From assembly GCA_963594655.1 (NCBI GenBank), contig CAVBFD010000033.1, forward strand, positions 1 through 27,395: a DNA stretch of 27,395 nt. Direction: 5' to 3'. The stretch is from Colivivens sp963594655 (GTDB taxonomy: Bacteria; Bacteroidota; Bacteroidia; Bacteroidales; Bacteroidaceae). Shown here one piece after another: positions 7,171-16,600 of the stretch. The notes under the pieces are model-generated. The model was not told the origin of the DNA. It worked only from the letters and a program-made list of their open reading frames with translations, and made no database searches. The position numbers were made by a program, and so were the translations under genes. Numbering within the stretch: position 1 is the first letter of the stretch; every line of letters begins with the position of its first letter.

Positions 7171-8192
7171 TTGTCGCTTCCGTTTAAGTATTGTCTGGCG
7201 CGTTCGATGAGGGTGTCCTTGCGCCTCGCCACGTCCGCCATGTCCATGTCCACCCGTATGTCGGGCGCGATGCCGAACTCGGTGTGCCGCTTGTCCCTGT
7301 CTACATACACGACCGCGCTGTACCTCACGCTCCATCCGCACGGCACCTCCTGTGTGAACGGCAGTCCCGACCCTCCGCCTGTGGTGTCGCCCAACAGGGT
7401 CACGTTCGGGAAGCACTTCATCATCTTCACGAATTCGTTGGTGGCTGAGTAGCACTTGCGGTTGGTCAGCACCACCACCTTCTTCTGCCACCTTATGCCG
7501 CTCCCGGGTTCCAGATATTCAGCCTCTGGCGAGGAGAAGTCGCTGTGTCCCTTGCCCGTCTTGTGGTAGGAGTAGCCCACGAGTGTCTTTTCGTTGGTGA
7601 AGTACGAAGCCAGTTTCCGGGCGTTGGTCAGCATTCCTCCTCCGTTTCCGCGGACATCCATAATCAGTCCGTTGCAGGGCGCGAGCAGCAACATCATGCT
7701 GCTTATGTTGCCCTCGCCCAGTCCGTCGTTGAAGCTCTCGCACCTCACGTATCCTATGTTGTCGTCCAGCACCTTGTACTTCAGTGCGGACGCTATGTTG
7801 TAGTCCGTCCCCAGATAGCCGCGCGCGATGGAGTCGTAGTAGTTCTCCGTATGGTCTTCCCAGAAGCTCCAGTTGCGCCCGAGGTCGAACGACGCTCCGA
7901 GGTTGACGTGTCCGTCGCGCAGCTCGCCTATCATGTTGCAGCACACCTCGAAGAGTTGCAGTGGGGTCATGTTGTCGTTCACCTGCTTCCTGTACCTCTC
8001 GTGTACCTCGTCCCAGTCCAGTCCCAGTTCCTCTTTCTTGTAGTCGAAGAAGCAGTACCGCTCGTCCAGCAGTTGCCACAGTGCCTCAAGGTTGCCCGAG
8101 GGGGTGTTGTCCGTCGGCAGTTCCTCTCCGACGCAGCCCCCGATCAGCGTGAGTGTGAGTATGATTGAGGGTATGAAAATGTGTCCCTTCAT
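7167..8192 (-). CDS. S41 (C-terminal processing/tricorn-like) peptidase, lipoprotein
   Basis: A 341-aa serine peptidase. The signal sequence ends in a lipobox (TLIGGC, Cys20), so the protein is lipid-anchored in the envelope. An N-terminal helical part contains LRDGHVNL (91-98), the usual S41 entry motif. The catalytic domain has LIMDVRGNGGG (176-186), then NRKCYSATNEF with the presumed nucleophile Ser249 and partner Glu253, TTGGGSG (270-276) and the closing GIAPDIRV. There is no obvious PDZ domain, which is common in short Bacteroidota S41 lipoproteins. It sits 19 nt after the barrel protein gene and overlaps mtaB by 4 nt. Its substrates are unknown. Confidence 0.88.
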   Translation of the reverse strand: MKGHIFIPSIILTLTLIGGCVGEELPTDNTPSGNLEALWQLLDERYCFFDYKKEELGLDWDEVHERYRKQVNDNMTPLQLFEVCCNMIGELRDGHVNLGASFDLGRNWSFWEDHTENYYDSIARGYLGTDYNIASALKYKVLDDNIGYVRCESFNDGLGEGNISSMMLLLAPCNGLIMDVRGNGGGMLTNARKLASYFTNEKTLVGYSYHKTGKGHSDFSSPEAEYLEPGSGIRWQKKVVVLTNRKCYSATNEFVKMMKCFPNVTLLGDTTGGGSGLPFTQEVPCGWSVRYSAVVYVDRDKRHTEFGIAPDIRVDMDMADVARRKDTLIERARQYLNGSDK

Positions 8193-8211
8193 GTTCTTGC
8201 GTTTTTGTCTT

Positions 8212-8967
8212 CTACAGTTTTATGCCAACGACCACGGAGTGTGTGTACGCATGGTATCTGAGGTTGTTGTATGTGGTCTGGTGGATCTGTCCGTTGTAGC
8301 CCAGGTAGCACTGCGAATGTCCCAAGGGGAAGTCGAGTAGCAGACGGTATTCCACCGACGGAGTGTTGAACGTGTGTGCCGGCACACAGTTGTGGTCGTA
8401 GTCTCCTCCCACTAACACCTCGTAGTACGACTGTCCGAACTGTGGGGAGAAGGCGAGTCCAATGACAGGCACGTCCACCGTACCTTCCACCGTCCATTCC
8501 TTGTCCCGCAGGTTGAAGGAGTAGGCGGCGGCGGCCGACGCGTGTGCCATGAGTGAGACTTTCGCCTGTGCCGGGTTGTTGCCGTTCCTCCTGTTGTAGA
8601 GACATCCCAACCGCACCTGTCCCATCGGTCCGGCCTGTACAGTCCAGTTGCCTGATTGGATAAGCCGGAAATGGTGGGCGAGGGAATAGGTCAGTCCCGC
8701 GTCGAACTCGTCGGTGTTCTTCGCCGGGTTCTTCATACAGCCGAAGAAGATATGTGTGCGGTGCATCGTGTGACTGTACCGCTTCTCCAGAGTCACACCG
8801 AACTTCTCCCCTTTATATGAATAAGGTGAGAGGTAGGTGTCGAGTACGTCGTGAGAACCCACACCGAGCAGTAGTCGGGTGGTGGGACTGTCCGCTGTCA
8901 CGTCCTGCGCTGAGGCTGTCAGCGGACAAAATATTATCGTCGCCAGTATCGCTGTCAGTGTCCGCAT
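8212..8967 (-). CDS. Small outer-membrane beta-barrel protein (DUF3316-like)
   Basis: A 251-aa protein with a clear signal peptide (MRTLTAILATIIFCPLTASAQ). The mature part has many alternating hydrophobic strands and Tyr/Gly/His-rich turns, and it ends in VVVGIKL, consistent with a barrel of roughly 10-12 strands. The overall length and the TTRLLLGVG start recall the Bacteroidales DUF3316 family, which has no known function; I am not certain of this assignment. The gene starts 3 nt after the parC stop and precedes the S41 lipoprotein by 19 nt. It therefore shares the parC transcript, and its envelope partner may be the S41 peptidase. Confidence 0.7.
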   Translation of the reverse strand: MRTLTAILATIIFCPLTASAQDVTADSPTTRLLLGVGSHDVLDTYLSPYSYKGEKFGVTLEKRYSHTMHRTHIFFGCMKNPAKNTDEFDAGLTYSLAHHFRLIQSGNWTVQAGPMGQVRLGCLYNRRNGNNPAQAKVSLMAHASAAAAYSFNLRDKEWTVEGTVDVPVIGLAFSPQFGQSYYEVLVGGDYDHNCVPAHTFNTPSVEYRLLLDFPLGHSQCYLGYNGQIHQTTYNNLRYHAYTHSVVVGIKL

Positions 8968-8970
8968 GTT

Positions 8971-11748
8971 CTAAAAGAGGGTCAATTGTATCGGACCCTC
9001 GTGGTGGGGCGGGTTCTTCTTGCGGTATTCCTCGTCCGACTCGTGTACCTCGGGCTTCTCCGGTTCGTGCTTTTCCTGCTTTGGAATCTCAACCTCGGGC
9101 TTTGGAATCTCAACCTCCACTTCCTTTGGTGTCTCAACCTTCTCGTTGGTCTCTTCTCCGCCCTCACCGCTTATGTCTCCGTTATCAGGCTCAGTTCCGT
9201 CCGTTCCGTCCGTTGTGTCTTCAGACTCCTCAGTATCTTCCGGTTCCACAATCTTCTCCTCCACACTCTCCAGTGCGTAGGGTGTGAGTCGCTTGCCTTT
9301 CGCCTTGAAGCCCTTGACCGCGATGAACTCCTCTGCGTCCAGTTCCTGTGGCCCACGGAAGGTGTCGGGCTGGGCGAAGGTCAGTATCAGCAGTGGGTGG
9401 GCGGTGTCGGTGAGCAGCAGCAGACGTGACTCCGGATTGTCGCCAAGGCAGTTCTGCCGCTTGCGCGCCTCCTCCATAGTGAACCGTTTGATGTAGGGCA
9501 GGTTCTGGTTGTCCGCGTCCGTAAGCACGGCTGTCCACACCTTGTCGCTGTCGTACTTCTCGATTACCTGTATGTTCTGCTCGTAGTGGTTGTTGAGGTC
9601 AAAGCCGGTGGTGTAGAACTCTCCGTTGTCGAGTACCACCAGTATCTTGTCGTCGTTGAAGAACTCTCCGAGGTACTTGCCGTGGTTCTCGTAGTTGAGA
9701 CGTTTCACGTCCTCGTCGAACCACACGTCGCGTCCTCCCAGGGTACTGCCACCGTGTGACTTGAGGCCGATGCGCAGCACCTCGTACTTGGTAAGCAGGT
9801 TGCCCCTCGCGCTCCGTCCCTTGACGGCAATGTCCTTGAAGTCCTTGTCGAAGATGAGTTTCTTCAGTTTCGCCTGTGGCTTGAGGGTTACCTTTATCAC
9901 CTCCGCCTCACCGTTGGCGTTGGCGGTGAAGTAGGTGACCCTCGACTTTGGCGTACCCATCGTCAGGTCGTACTCATGGTCGCGGCTCAGTGTGGTTATG
10001 TTGAAGCGTTTGATGTACGTCACCCCACTTGCCCCGTCCTTGTAGCACACATTATATATAGTGCGGCTGTCGTTCTTCTTGAACACCGCCACATGTATGA
10101 TTTCCGTCTTCCGCTTTTCCTTCTTCGCCTTCTCCGTCTCTCCCACGAACGTCTTCTCCGACACCTTGGTGGTCTTGTACGTTCCGTCCTTGTAGAAGAT
10201 GATGATGTCGTCGATGTCGCTGCAGTTGCACACGAACTCGTCCTTCTTCAGTCCCGTTCCCACGAAACCGTCAGTGCGGTTGATGTAGAGCTTCTGGTTG
10301 GCCTCCGCCACGGTGGCTGCCTGTATGGTGTCGAAGTTGCGTATCTCCGTGAGTCTCGGGTGGTCGGATCCGTACTTGCCCTGCAGGTACTTGAACCACT
10401 CGGCTGTCACCTCCACCAGGTTGTCGAGGTCGCGCGCAATCTGTTCCAGTTCCTCCTTTATCTTCAGAATCAGTTCGTCCGCCTTGTCCTTGTTGAACTT
10501 GAGTATGCGCTGCATCTTTATCTCCAGCAGACGGAGCAGGTCGTCGCGTGTCACCTCCCTCACGAGGTCTTTCTTGAACGGTTCCAACCGCTCGTCCACA
10601 TAAGCGAGCGCGGCGTCCGTGTTCTCGGCGTTCTCGAACGGCTTCCCTTTGTATATGCGCTCCTCGATGAATATCTTCTCCAGGGAACAGAAGAAGAGTT
10701 GTTCCATGAGTTCGTCCCTGCGGATTTCCAGTTCCCTGCGGATAAGGTATTTGGTGTAGTCCACCGACCTCCGCAGCACGTCGCTGACGGTGAGGAACTG
10801 CGGCATACGGTTGTCGATGACGCAGCAGTTGGGACTGATGCTTATCTCGCAGTCGGTGAAGGCGTAGAGCGCGTCTATGGTCTTGTCGCTTGAGACACCC
10901 GGCATCAGGTGTACCAGTATCTCCACGTTGGCGGCGGTGTTGTCGTCCACCTTCCTTGCCTTGATCTTCCCCTTGTCGATGGCTCTCAGAATCGAGTCGA
11001 TGAGGGTGGTGGATGTCTTTCCGAACGGAATCTCGCGGATGACGAGGGTCTTGTTGTCGAGCTTCTCTATCTTCGCCCTCACCCTCACCGAACCGCCCCG
11101 CTGTCCGTCGTTGTACTTCGACACGTCCACCGAACCGCCGGTGAGGAAGTCCGGGTACAGTTGGAACGGCTCCCCGTGCAGGTAATGCACGGCAGCCTCA
11201 CAGATCTCGTTGAAGTTGTGCGGCAGGATTTTGGACGACAGACCCACGGCGATGCCCTCCACTCCCTGGGCGAGTAGCAGAGGAAACTTGACCGGTAGGG
11301 TTATCGGTTCCTTGTTGCGTCCGTCGTACGACAGTTTCCAGTCAGTGGTCTTGGGGTTGAACGCCACCTCGTTGGCGAATTTCGAGAGCTTCGCCTCGAT
11401 GTACCTGCCGGCTGCCGCGTCGTCGCCCGTGAGTATGTTTCCCCAGTTTCCCTGGCAGTCCACGAGCAGGTCCTTCTGTCCCAGTTGCACCAGCGCGTCC
11501 TTGATGGAGGCGTCGCCGTGGGGGTGGAACTGCATCGTGTGGCCCACTATGTTCGCCACCTTGTTGTAACGGCCGTCGTCCATCCGTTTCATGGAGTGGA
11601 GGATGCGCCGCTGCACCGGCTTCAGTCCGTCCATGATGTGCGGCACGGCACGCTCCAGTATCACGTAGCTCGCATAGTCCAGAAACCAGTTCTGGTACAT
11701 GCCGCCAAGGTGATGGGTTATACTGTCTCCTTCCTTTATCTCGTCCAT
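8971..11748 (-). CDS. parC: DNA topoisomerase IV / gyrase-type subunit A (Bacteroidota ParC)
   Basis: A 925-aa type IIA topoisomerase subunit that cuts and rejoins DNA during chromosome unlinking. The N-terminal winged-helix/tower region shows DYASYVILERAVPHIMDGLKPVQRRIL and FHPHGDASIKDALVQ. The active-site tyrosine is Tyr116 in AAAGRYIEAKLS. A central coiled coil is followed by a C-terminal beta-pinwheel with repeats such as GRSARGNLLTKY. The last ~95 residues are a low-complexity Glu/Pro/Thr tail ending PIQLTLF. At the quinolone region the residue equivalent to E. coli ParC Ser80 is Ala, and Glu84 is Asp. ATG at 11748 is chosen because the GTG at 11766 overlaps the -7 box. No parE lies next to it. 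It heads the five-gene minus-strand unit. Confidence 0.93.
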   Translation of the reverse strand: MDEIKEGDSITHHLGGMYQNWFLDYASYVILERAVPHIMDGLKPVQRRILHSMKRMDDGRYNKVANIVGHTMQFHPHGDASIKDALVQLGQKDLLVDCQGNWGNILTGDDAAAGRYIEAKLSKFANEVAFNPKTTDWKLSYDGRNKEPITLPVKFPLLLAQGVEGIAVGLSSKILPHNFNEICEAAVHYLHGEPFQLYPDFLTGGSVDVSKYNDGQRGGSVRVRAKIEKLDNKTLVIREIPFGKTSTTLIDSILRAIDKGKIKARKVDDNTAANVEILVHLMPGVSSDKTIDALYAFTDCEISISPNCCVIDNRMPQFLTVSDVLRRSVDYTKYLIRRELEIRRDELMEQLFFCSLEKIFIEERIYKGKPFENAENTDAALAYVDERLEPFKKDLVREVTRDDLLRLLEIKMQRILKFNKDKADELILKIKEELEQIARDLDNLVEVTAEWFKYLQGKYGSDHPRLTEIRNFDTIQAATVAEANQKLYINRTDGFVGTGLKKDEFVCNCSDIDDIIIFYKDGTYKTTKVSEKTFVGETEKAKKEKRKTEIIHVAVFKKNDSRTIYNVCYKDGASGVTYIKRFNITTLSRDHEYDLTMGTPKSRVTYFTANANGEAEVIKVTLKPQAKLKKLIFDKDFKDIAVKGRSARGNLLTKYEVLRIGLKSHGGSTLGGRDVWFDEDVKRLNYENHGKYLGEFFNDDKILVVLDNGEFYTTGFDLNNHYEQNIQVIEKYDSDKVWTAVLTDADNQNLPYIKRFTMEEARKRQNCLGDNPESRLLLLTDTAHPLLILTFAQPDTFRGPQELDAEEFIAVKGFKAKGKRLTPYALESVEEKIVEPEDTEESEDTTDGTDGTEPDNGDISGEGGEETNEKVETPKEVEVEIPKPEVEIPKQEKHEPEKPEVHESDEEYRKKNPPHHEGPIQLTLF

Positions 11749-11765
11749 ATAATTCCTATTTACCA

Positions 11766-11773
11766 CAAAGTTA
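11766..11773 (-). promoter_or_regulatory. -7 box of the parC unit
   Basis: The minus strand reads TAACTTTG, a perfect Bacteroidota -7 box, 17 nt before the parC start codon. This predicts a very short leader of about 11 nt. No convincing -33 TTTG is present. Confidence 0.65.
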
Positions 11774-11788
11774 ACGAAAAGTTCCGGT

Positions 11789-11816
11789 TTTGGGGGGCGT
11801 TGTTCTGATAATTTTG
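11789..11816 (+). promoter_or_regulatory. Promoter-like pair in front of a 34-codon ORF
   Basis: TTTG at 11789-11792 and TAATTTTG at 11809-11816 with a 16-nt spacer, divergent from the parC promoter. Transcription would begin near 11823, 25 nt before a short ORF with a signal-peptide-like start. Confidence 0.45.
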
Positions 11817-11847
11817 TGTTTTTGTGGCCGATAAATGTATTTGGATT

Positions 11848-11952
11848 ATGAAATTGCTTTTGTTATGTTCCATTCTCATGCTCTCGCTGACTGCGGAGGC
11901 AAGGAAGGGTGTGAAGGACTTTTCCCGGGACAGGACGGATATTCCTCTCTGA
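11848..11952 (+). CDS. Possible 34-aa secreted micropeptide or decayed gene start
   Basis: ATG AAA TTG opens a 34-codon frame: Met-Lys, a Leu-rich core (LLLLCSILMLSLTAEA), then RKGVKDFSRDRTDIPL and TGA. The hydrophobic core plus AEA looks like a cleavable signal peptide, leaving about 16 charged residues. A TAATTTTG box lies upstream, and the stop codon falls within a long hairpin. It could be a real micropeptide, the intact start of a gene lost by deletion, or chance. Its size gives no family evidence. Confidence 0.35.
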   Translation: MKLLLLCSILMLSLTAEARKGVKDFSRDRTDIPL

Positions 11953-12004
11953 CTGGGAAGATATTTTTCCCTGACTATGGAGATTTTCTCCGATAGTCAG
12001 AGAG
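11945..12004 (+). terminator. Nested hairpin with two alternative pairings
   Basis: CTGACTAT-GGAG (11971-11982) pairs with CTCC-G-ATAGTCAG (11988-12000), one bulged G. The same 3' arm can instead pair with CTCTCTGACT (11945-11954) through AGTCAGAGAG (11995-12004), a perfect 10-bp match. A small GGGAA/TTCCC hairpin sits between. There is no T-run after it, so it may be a weak terminator for the 34-codon ORF or a DNA cruciform. It lies upstream of the predicted guaA transcription start, so it is unlikely to be a guaA leader switch. Confidence 0.55.
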
Positions 12005-12007
12005 TCC

Positions 12008-12032
12008 AATCCATGGATTTTGTGTAAATTTG
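12008..12032 (+). promoter_or_regulatory. guaA promoter with an adjoining 12-bp palindrome
   Basis: TAAATTTG at 12025-12032 is the -7 box, with transcription predicted near 12039 and an 18-nt leader. Immediately upstream, AATCCATGGATT (12008-12019) is a perfect palindrome in the spacer where RNA polymerase binds; it could be an operator. No TTTG is present at the -33 position. Confidence 0.5.
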
Positions 12033-12056
12033 CAGCCAAATTCAGATTTAGTAGAA

Positions 12057-13664
12057 ATGCAGAAGATCATTATTCTCGACTTTGGATCGCAGACGACGCA
12101 GCTCATCGGCCGAAGGGTGCGCGAACTCGACACGTTCTGTGAGATTCTTCCTTATAATAAATTCCCTTTTGAGGACGAGTCGGTGATTGGTGTGATTCTG
12201 AGCGGTTCCCCCTTCAGCGTTTACGACGGGAAGGCGTTCCGCCCAGACCTCAAACCCATCATCGACAAGTATCCCGTACTCGGAATCTGTTACGGAGCGC
12301 AACTGATGGCACAGACGTTCGGAGGAACGGTGGAGCCGGCCGGACTGCGTGAGTACGGCCGCGCCAACCTGCAGTGGATGGAGGCGGAGAACCCTCTGTT
12401 CCGTTCCTTCGAGGAGGGCAGTCAGGTGTGGATGAGTCATGGGGACACCATCACGAAACTCCCTGAGGGTTTCCGCAAGATTGCGTCTACCGACACTGTG
12501 GAATACGCTGCCTACCAGATGGAGGACAGGAAGGTGTGGGGCGTGCAGTTCCATCCCGAGGTGTTCCACTCGCTTCAAGGCACTCAACTGCTGAAGAACT
12601 TCGTGGTTGACATCTGTGGCGGAAAGCAGGACTGGAGCAGTGCCTCTTTCGTGGAGTCCACGGTACGTGAACTGAAGGAACAGATTGGTTCCGACAGGGT
12701 GATTCTCGGTCTGTCGGGCGGTGTGGACTCGTCGGTGGCCGCTGTGTTGCTCAACAAGGCGATAGGCAACCAGCTCACCTGCATCTTCGTGGACCACGGA
12801 ATGTTGAGGAAGAACGAGTTCCATGACGTGATGCACGACTACGAGTGTCTCGGACTCAACGTCATCGGTGTGGACGCAAGCGCCAAGTTCTTCGCTGACC
12901 TGGCAGGTGTCACCGACCCGGAGCAGAAGCGTAAGATCATAGGACGCGACTTCGTGGAGGTGTTCAATGCCGAGGCGAAGAAGATAAAGGACGCGAAGTG
13001 GCTTGCGCAGGGAACCATCTATCCCGACCGCATCGAGAGCCTTAACATAACGGGCAAGACCATCAAGAGCCACCATAACGTGGGCGGTCTGCCTAAGGAG
13101 ATGAACCTGTCGCTGTGCGAGCCGCTTAAGTGGCTCTTCAAGGACGAGGTGCGCAGGGTGGGGCGCAGTCTCGGAATGCCTGAACACCTGATTACACGCC
13201 ATCCGTTCCCGGGACCGGGACTGGCTGTGCGTATCCTCGGGGACATCACCCCGGAGAAGGTGCGTATACTTCAGGATGCGGACGACATCTACGTGCGCGG
13301 TCTGCGTGAGTATAAGGTGAAACTCTCGGGCGAGGAAGCCCGGAGGGTGCTTGCCGCCGGGGTGCCGGCCGACATGAAGGACGGAGAGATTGAGGTGAGC
13401 CTGTACGACCAGATATGGCAGGCGGGAGCGATACTCCTCTCGACGGTGAGGTCGGTGGGTGTCATGGGCGACGAGCGCACATACGAGCATCCTGTGGCTC
13501 TCAGGGCAGTCACTTCCACCGACGCTATGACAGCCGACTGGGCGAAACTCCCTTACGACTTCATGGCTAAGGTGAGCAACGACATAATAAATAAGGTGAA
13601 GGGTGTCAACCGCGTTTGCTACGACATATCTTCCAAACCGCCAGCAACAATCGAGTGGGAATAA
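12057..13664 (+). CDS. guaA: GMP synthase (glutamine-hydrolysing)
   Basis: A 535-aa enzyme that makes GMP from XMP, ATP and glutamine, the last step of guanine nucleotide synthesis. The N-terminal class I amidotransferase domain has Cys78 in GICYGAQ, and His166/Glu168 in FHPEV. The ATP-pyrophosphatase domain has the PP-loop LSGGVDSS (219-226) and VDHGMLRKNE. The C-terminal dimerisation domain has HPFPGPGLAVRILGD and ends in KPPATIEWE. Length is close to that of E. coli GuaA (525 aa). ATG at 12057 is used; a TTG at 12030 overlaps the -7 box. The next gene begins at the base after its stop codon. Confidence 0.97.
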   Translation: MQKIIILDFGSQTTQLIGRRVRELDTFCEILPYNKFPFEDESVIGVILSGSPFSVYDGKAFRPDLKPIIDKYPVLGICYGAQLMAQTFGGTVEPAGLREYGRANLQWMEAENPLFRSFEEGSQVWMSHGDTITKLPEGFRKIASTDTVEYAAYQMEDRKVWGVQFHPEVFHSLQGTQLLKNFVVDICGGKQDWSSASFVESTVRELKEQIGSDRVILGLSGGVDSSVAAVLLNKAIGNQLTCIFVDHGMLRKNEFHDVMHDYECLGLNVIGVDASAKFFADLAGVTDPEQKRKIIGRDFVEVFNAEAKKIKDAKWLAQGTIYPDRIESLNITGKTIKSHHNVGGLPKEMNLSLCEPLKWLFKDEVRRVGRSLGMPEHLITRHPFPGPGLAVRILGDITPEKVRILQDADDIYVRGLREYKVKLSGEEARRVLAAGVPADMKDGEIEVSLYDQIWQAGAILLSTVRSVGVMGDERTYEHPVALRAVTSTDAMTADWAKLPYDFMAKVSNDIINKVKGVNRVCYDISSKPPATIEWE

Positions 13665-16600
13665 GTGACTACCGGACTTGTCAATAAACTTGCTTGGTCG
13701 GAGGAATTGAATGACACGGTACGGAAGTCAATCCGTCTCGTGGCGGAGAGGAAGAACGACGGCTGGATCTATGCGGTGCCTCCGCGCGGGTTCCAGCCGT
13801 CTCTTTGGAAGATAGACTTCTCGGCCAACGGACAGACACGCAGCGCTGCCGCGCGGATAAGCCACGGTATGCAGTTCAATGCCGTGTCGGCTGTGGTGGA
13901 CGAGGTGGCCGGCACGATACGTCCCGAGATGATAATCCTTGAACCGGACTATATGGTCGACGTGACCTCCATCTGTGGCTGTCTGAAGGATTACGGTGAG
14001 TCTCCGGTCAATTATCTGCTGCGTAAGTTCGAGCCTACGGAGACCAACCGCTACATCGTGCTTGGAAATATCACGGGGCAGTTTCTCGACGACTGCGTGA
14101 ACAACCCCGAGGTGTCGTACGTGGAGTCGGTGCGGAAGGCTTTCAAGTCGAGCCTTATCGACATCACCGCCTGTGACGGCATCGACTCGGGTTTCTTCAA
14201 CGAGTGTGAGCGGCAGTTCCATAACATAAAGACCACGGTGCGCAGACTCGCTTCCGACCCCAATTTCGTGGGGGCTGAGGGAAACGTGATGCTCGAACCG
14301 TCGTTCTTCTGTGAGACTCTGGGCATCCAGGGACGTTTCGACTTCCTGCAGGCGGACTACAGGAACCTGATTGAGATGAAGTCGGGACAGTGGGACAAGC
14401 TGCGTCAGACCGCCAAGACAGAACATCTGATGCAGATGGTTCTGTACAAGGAGATACTTTATTATAATTTGGGTGTGCCGCGCCGGAAGGTGCATGGCTA
14501 CCTGTTCTATTCCAAATACCCCGTGCTGCTCGAACAGAGTGCCGACCGTGAGGCTGTCTACCGCATGATGGACATAAGGAACGGAATTGTGCTGCTCGAA
14601 CGGGACATAAGGGACGGACACTTGCGCGACTGTCTTGACGGACTGAGGGCGGACGACCTGAACACCAATGGAGTCACTGGACGGTTGTGGACTGACTATG
14701 AGCGTCCGGACCTTGAACAACTGTTGCTGCCTCTGCATGAGGCCGACCCTCTCGCGCTCGACTATTTCTATACCTTCTTCTCTTTTATCGCGCGTGAACA
14801 GTACCTTGCAAGGGTGGGCGACGGAGGCGCGGGAGTGGCGCGGGGAATGTCGAACCTGTGGAATTCAGACCTCGAAACCAAACTGCAGGACGGAGACATC
14901 ATGGTGGACTTGTCGCTGGAGTGTGACGAGGACGGACGGCTGTCCACTCTCTCAGGTGGGGGAGAGGGCGGTGTAATCACGTCAGTGAGACTGTTGAAAC
15001 CTATTGGAAAGGAGTATGCTTCGCCCAACTTCCGGGTGGGCGACTCTGTAATCCTTTACCAGAGAAATTCGGATTCCGACACAGCGGTGACCCGTCAGGT
15101 GATACGCTGTGGGGTGGAGTCGTACGACGACAAGTCGGTCACCCTGCTGTTGAGGCATCCGCAGTCGAACCCCCTGCTGTTGCCTGTTGACAGTCTGTAC
15201 GCCATAGAACACGAGTACATGGACTCGTCGATACGTCCGCTGTACCGTGGGCTCTATTCGTTCCTTATCGCACCCAAGGGCCGGCGTGACCTGCTTCTGT
15301 GCCAACGTGACGCTGCGGTTAACACCTCAGTGGGCCTCAAGGGCAAATACATCAATCCGCAGATTGACGGTATAGTGCTTCGGGCGAAACAGGCGGAGGA
15401 CTATTTCCTTCTGCTCGGTCCTCCGGGAACTGGCAAGACATCGGTCGCGCTGAAGTCCATGGTCGAGGAGTTCCGGTTGGAGGGACGGTCGCTGCTGCTG
15501 TTGGCGTATACCAACAGGGCGGTGGACGAGATTTGTGAGACTCTGGGCGACTGTGATTACCTGCGTGTGGGTAGGGGACTCTCGTGCGGCGCGTCCTCCC
15601 GCTCGCATCTGATTGAGAACTTGGTGGGGGACGACGTGAGGAGGGAGTCGGTGAGACGGCTGATTGTGGACACCCCGATTGTGGTGGGTACGGTCAGTTC
15701 CCTGGTGTCGTCCGCAGCTATTCTGAAAATAAAACACTTCGATGTGGCTATCTTCGATGAGGCCTCACAGATTCTTGAACCGCAACTGTTGGGACTGCTC
15801 TGCGACCAACAGGGTGGTGTGCCTTCCATCGGTAAGTTCATCATGATAGGCGACCATAAGCAACTGCCGGCGGTGGTGGTGCAGGATGAGGAAAGCTCGG
15901 CTGTGGAGTCGGAGCAACTGAGAAGTATCGGACTGACCAACTGCCGCAACTCTCTCTTCGAGCGGCTTTACAATCATGCGATAGGGTGTCCCGACTGTGC
16001 TGCGTCGTATGCCTTGCTTGACACCCAAGGGCGTATGCACCCGGACATCGCCGATTTCGCGAGCAACGCTTTCTACGACGGACTGCTGCGCCCTGTTGGT
16101 CTGTCCCATCAACAGGAGCAGCTGCCGTTCAGCGAGTATACGGAGGACAATCGGTTCGTGGCGACCACCCGCTTCGGTTTCGTCGACGTGCCTTTGCCAC
16201 CTGTCGGGGAACGCAGTCCTAAGACCAATGCCGGTGAGGCCGTGATGATTGCGGAGACGGTGGTGCAACTCATGCGCTTGGCTACGGAGAACGGTCTGTC
16301 GTTTGACCTCTCCCACCAGTTGGGCATCATAGTGCCGTTCCGCAGACAAATCATGACAGTGAGACAGGCGATGTACGCCGCTGGTGTCTCGGAGGCTGGC
16401 GAGGTACTGATCGATACGGTGGAGCGTTATCAGGGAAGCCAGCGTGATGTGGTACTTTACGGGACTACCATCACATCTGAGGGCGAGTTGGACATCCTGT
16501 CCAACGTGGTACTACAGGACGGCGGACTGGTTGACCGTAAACTGAACGTGGCTGTGACCCGGGCGCGCAAGCAACTGTTCGTGTTCGGCAACAAACAACT

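Noticed and set aside
7171..7491. 107-residue N-terminal extension of mtaB
   Set aside because: It overlaps the S41 peptidase gene in another frame and is Arg/Gly/His-rich. The family starts at the Met before IDYSILEGKTAAFFTLGCK, in an ATGA overlap.
12048..13490. 480-aa minus-strand open frame opposite guaA
   Set aside because: Its His/Leu/Val-rich translation is the complement of the strongly conserved guaA reading frame; it has no domain and no promoter.
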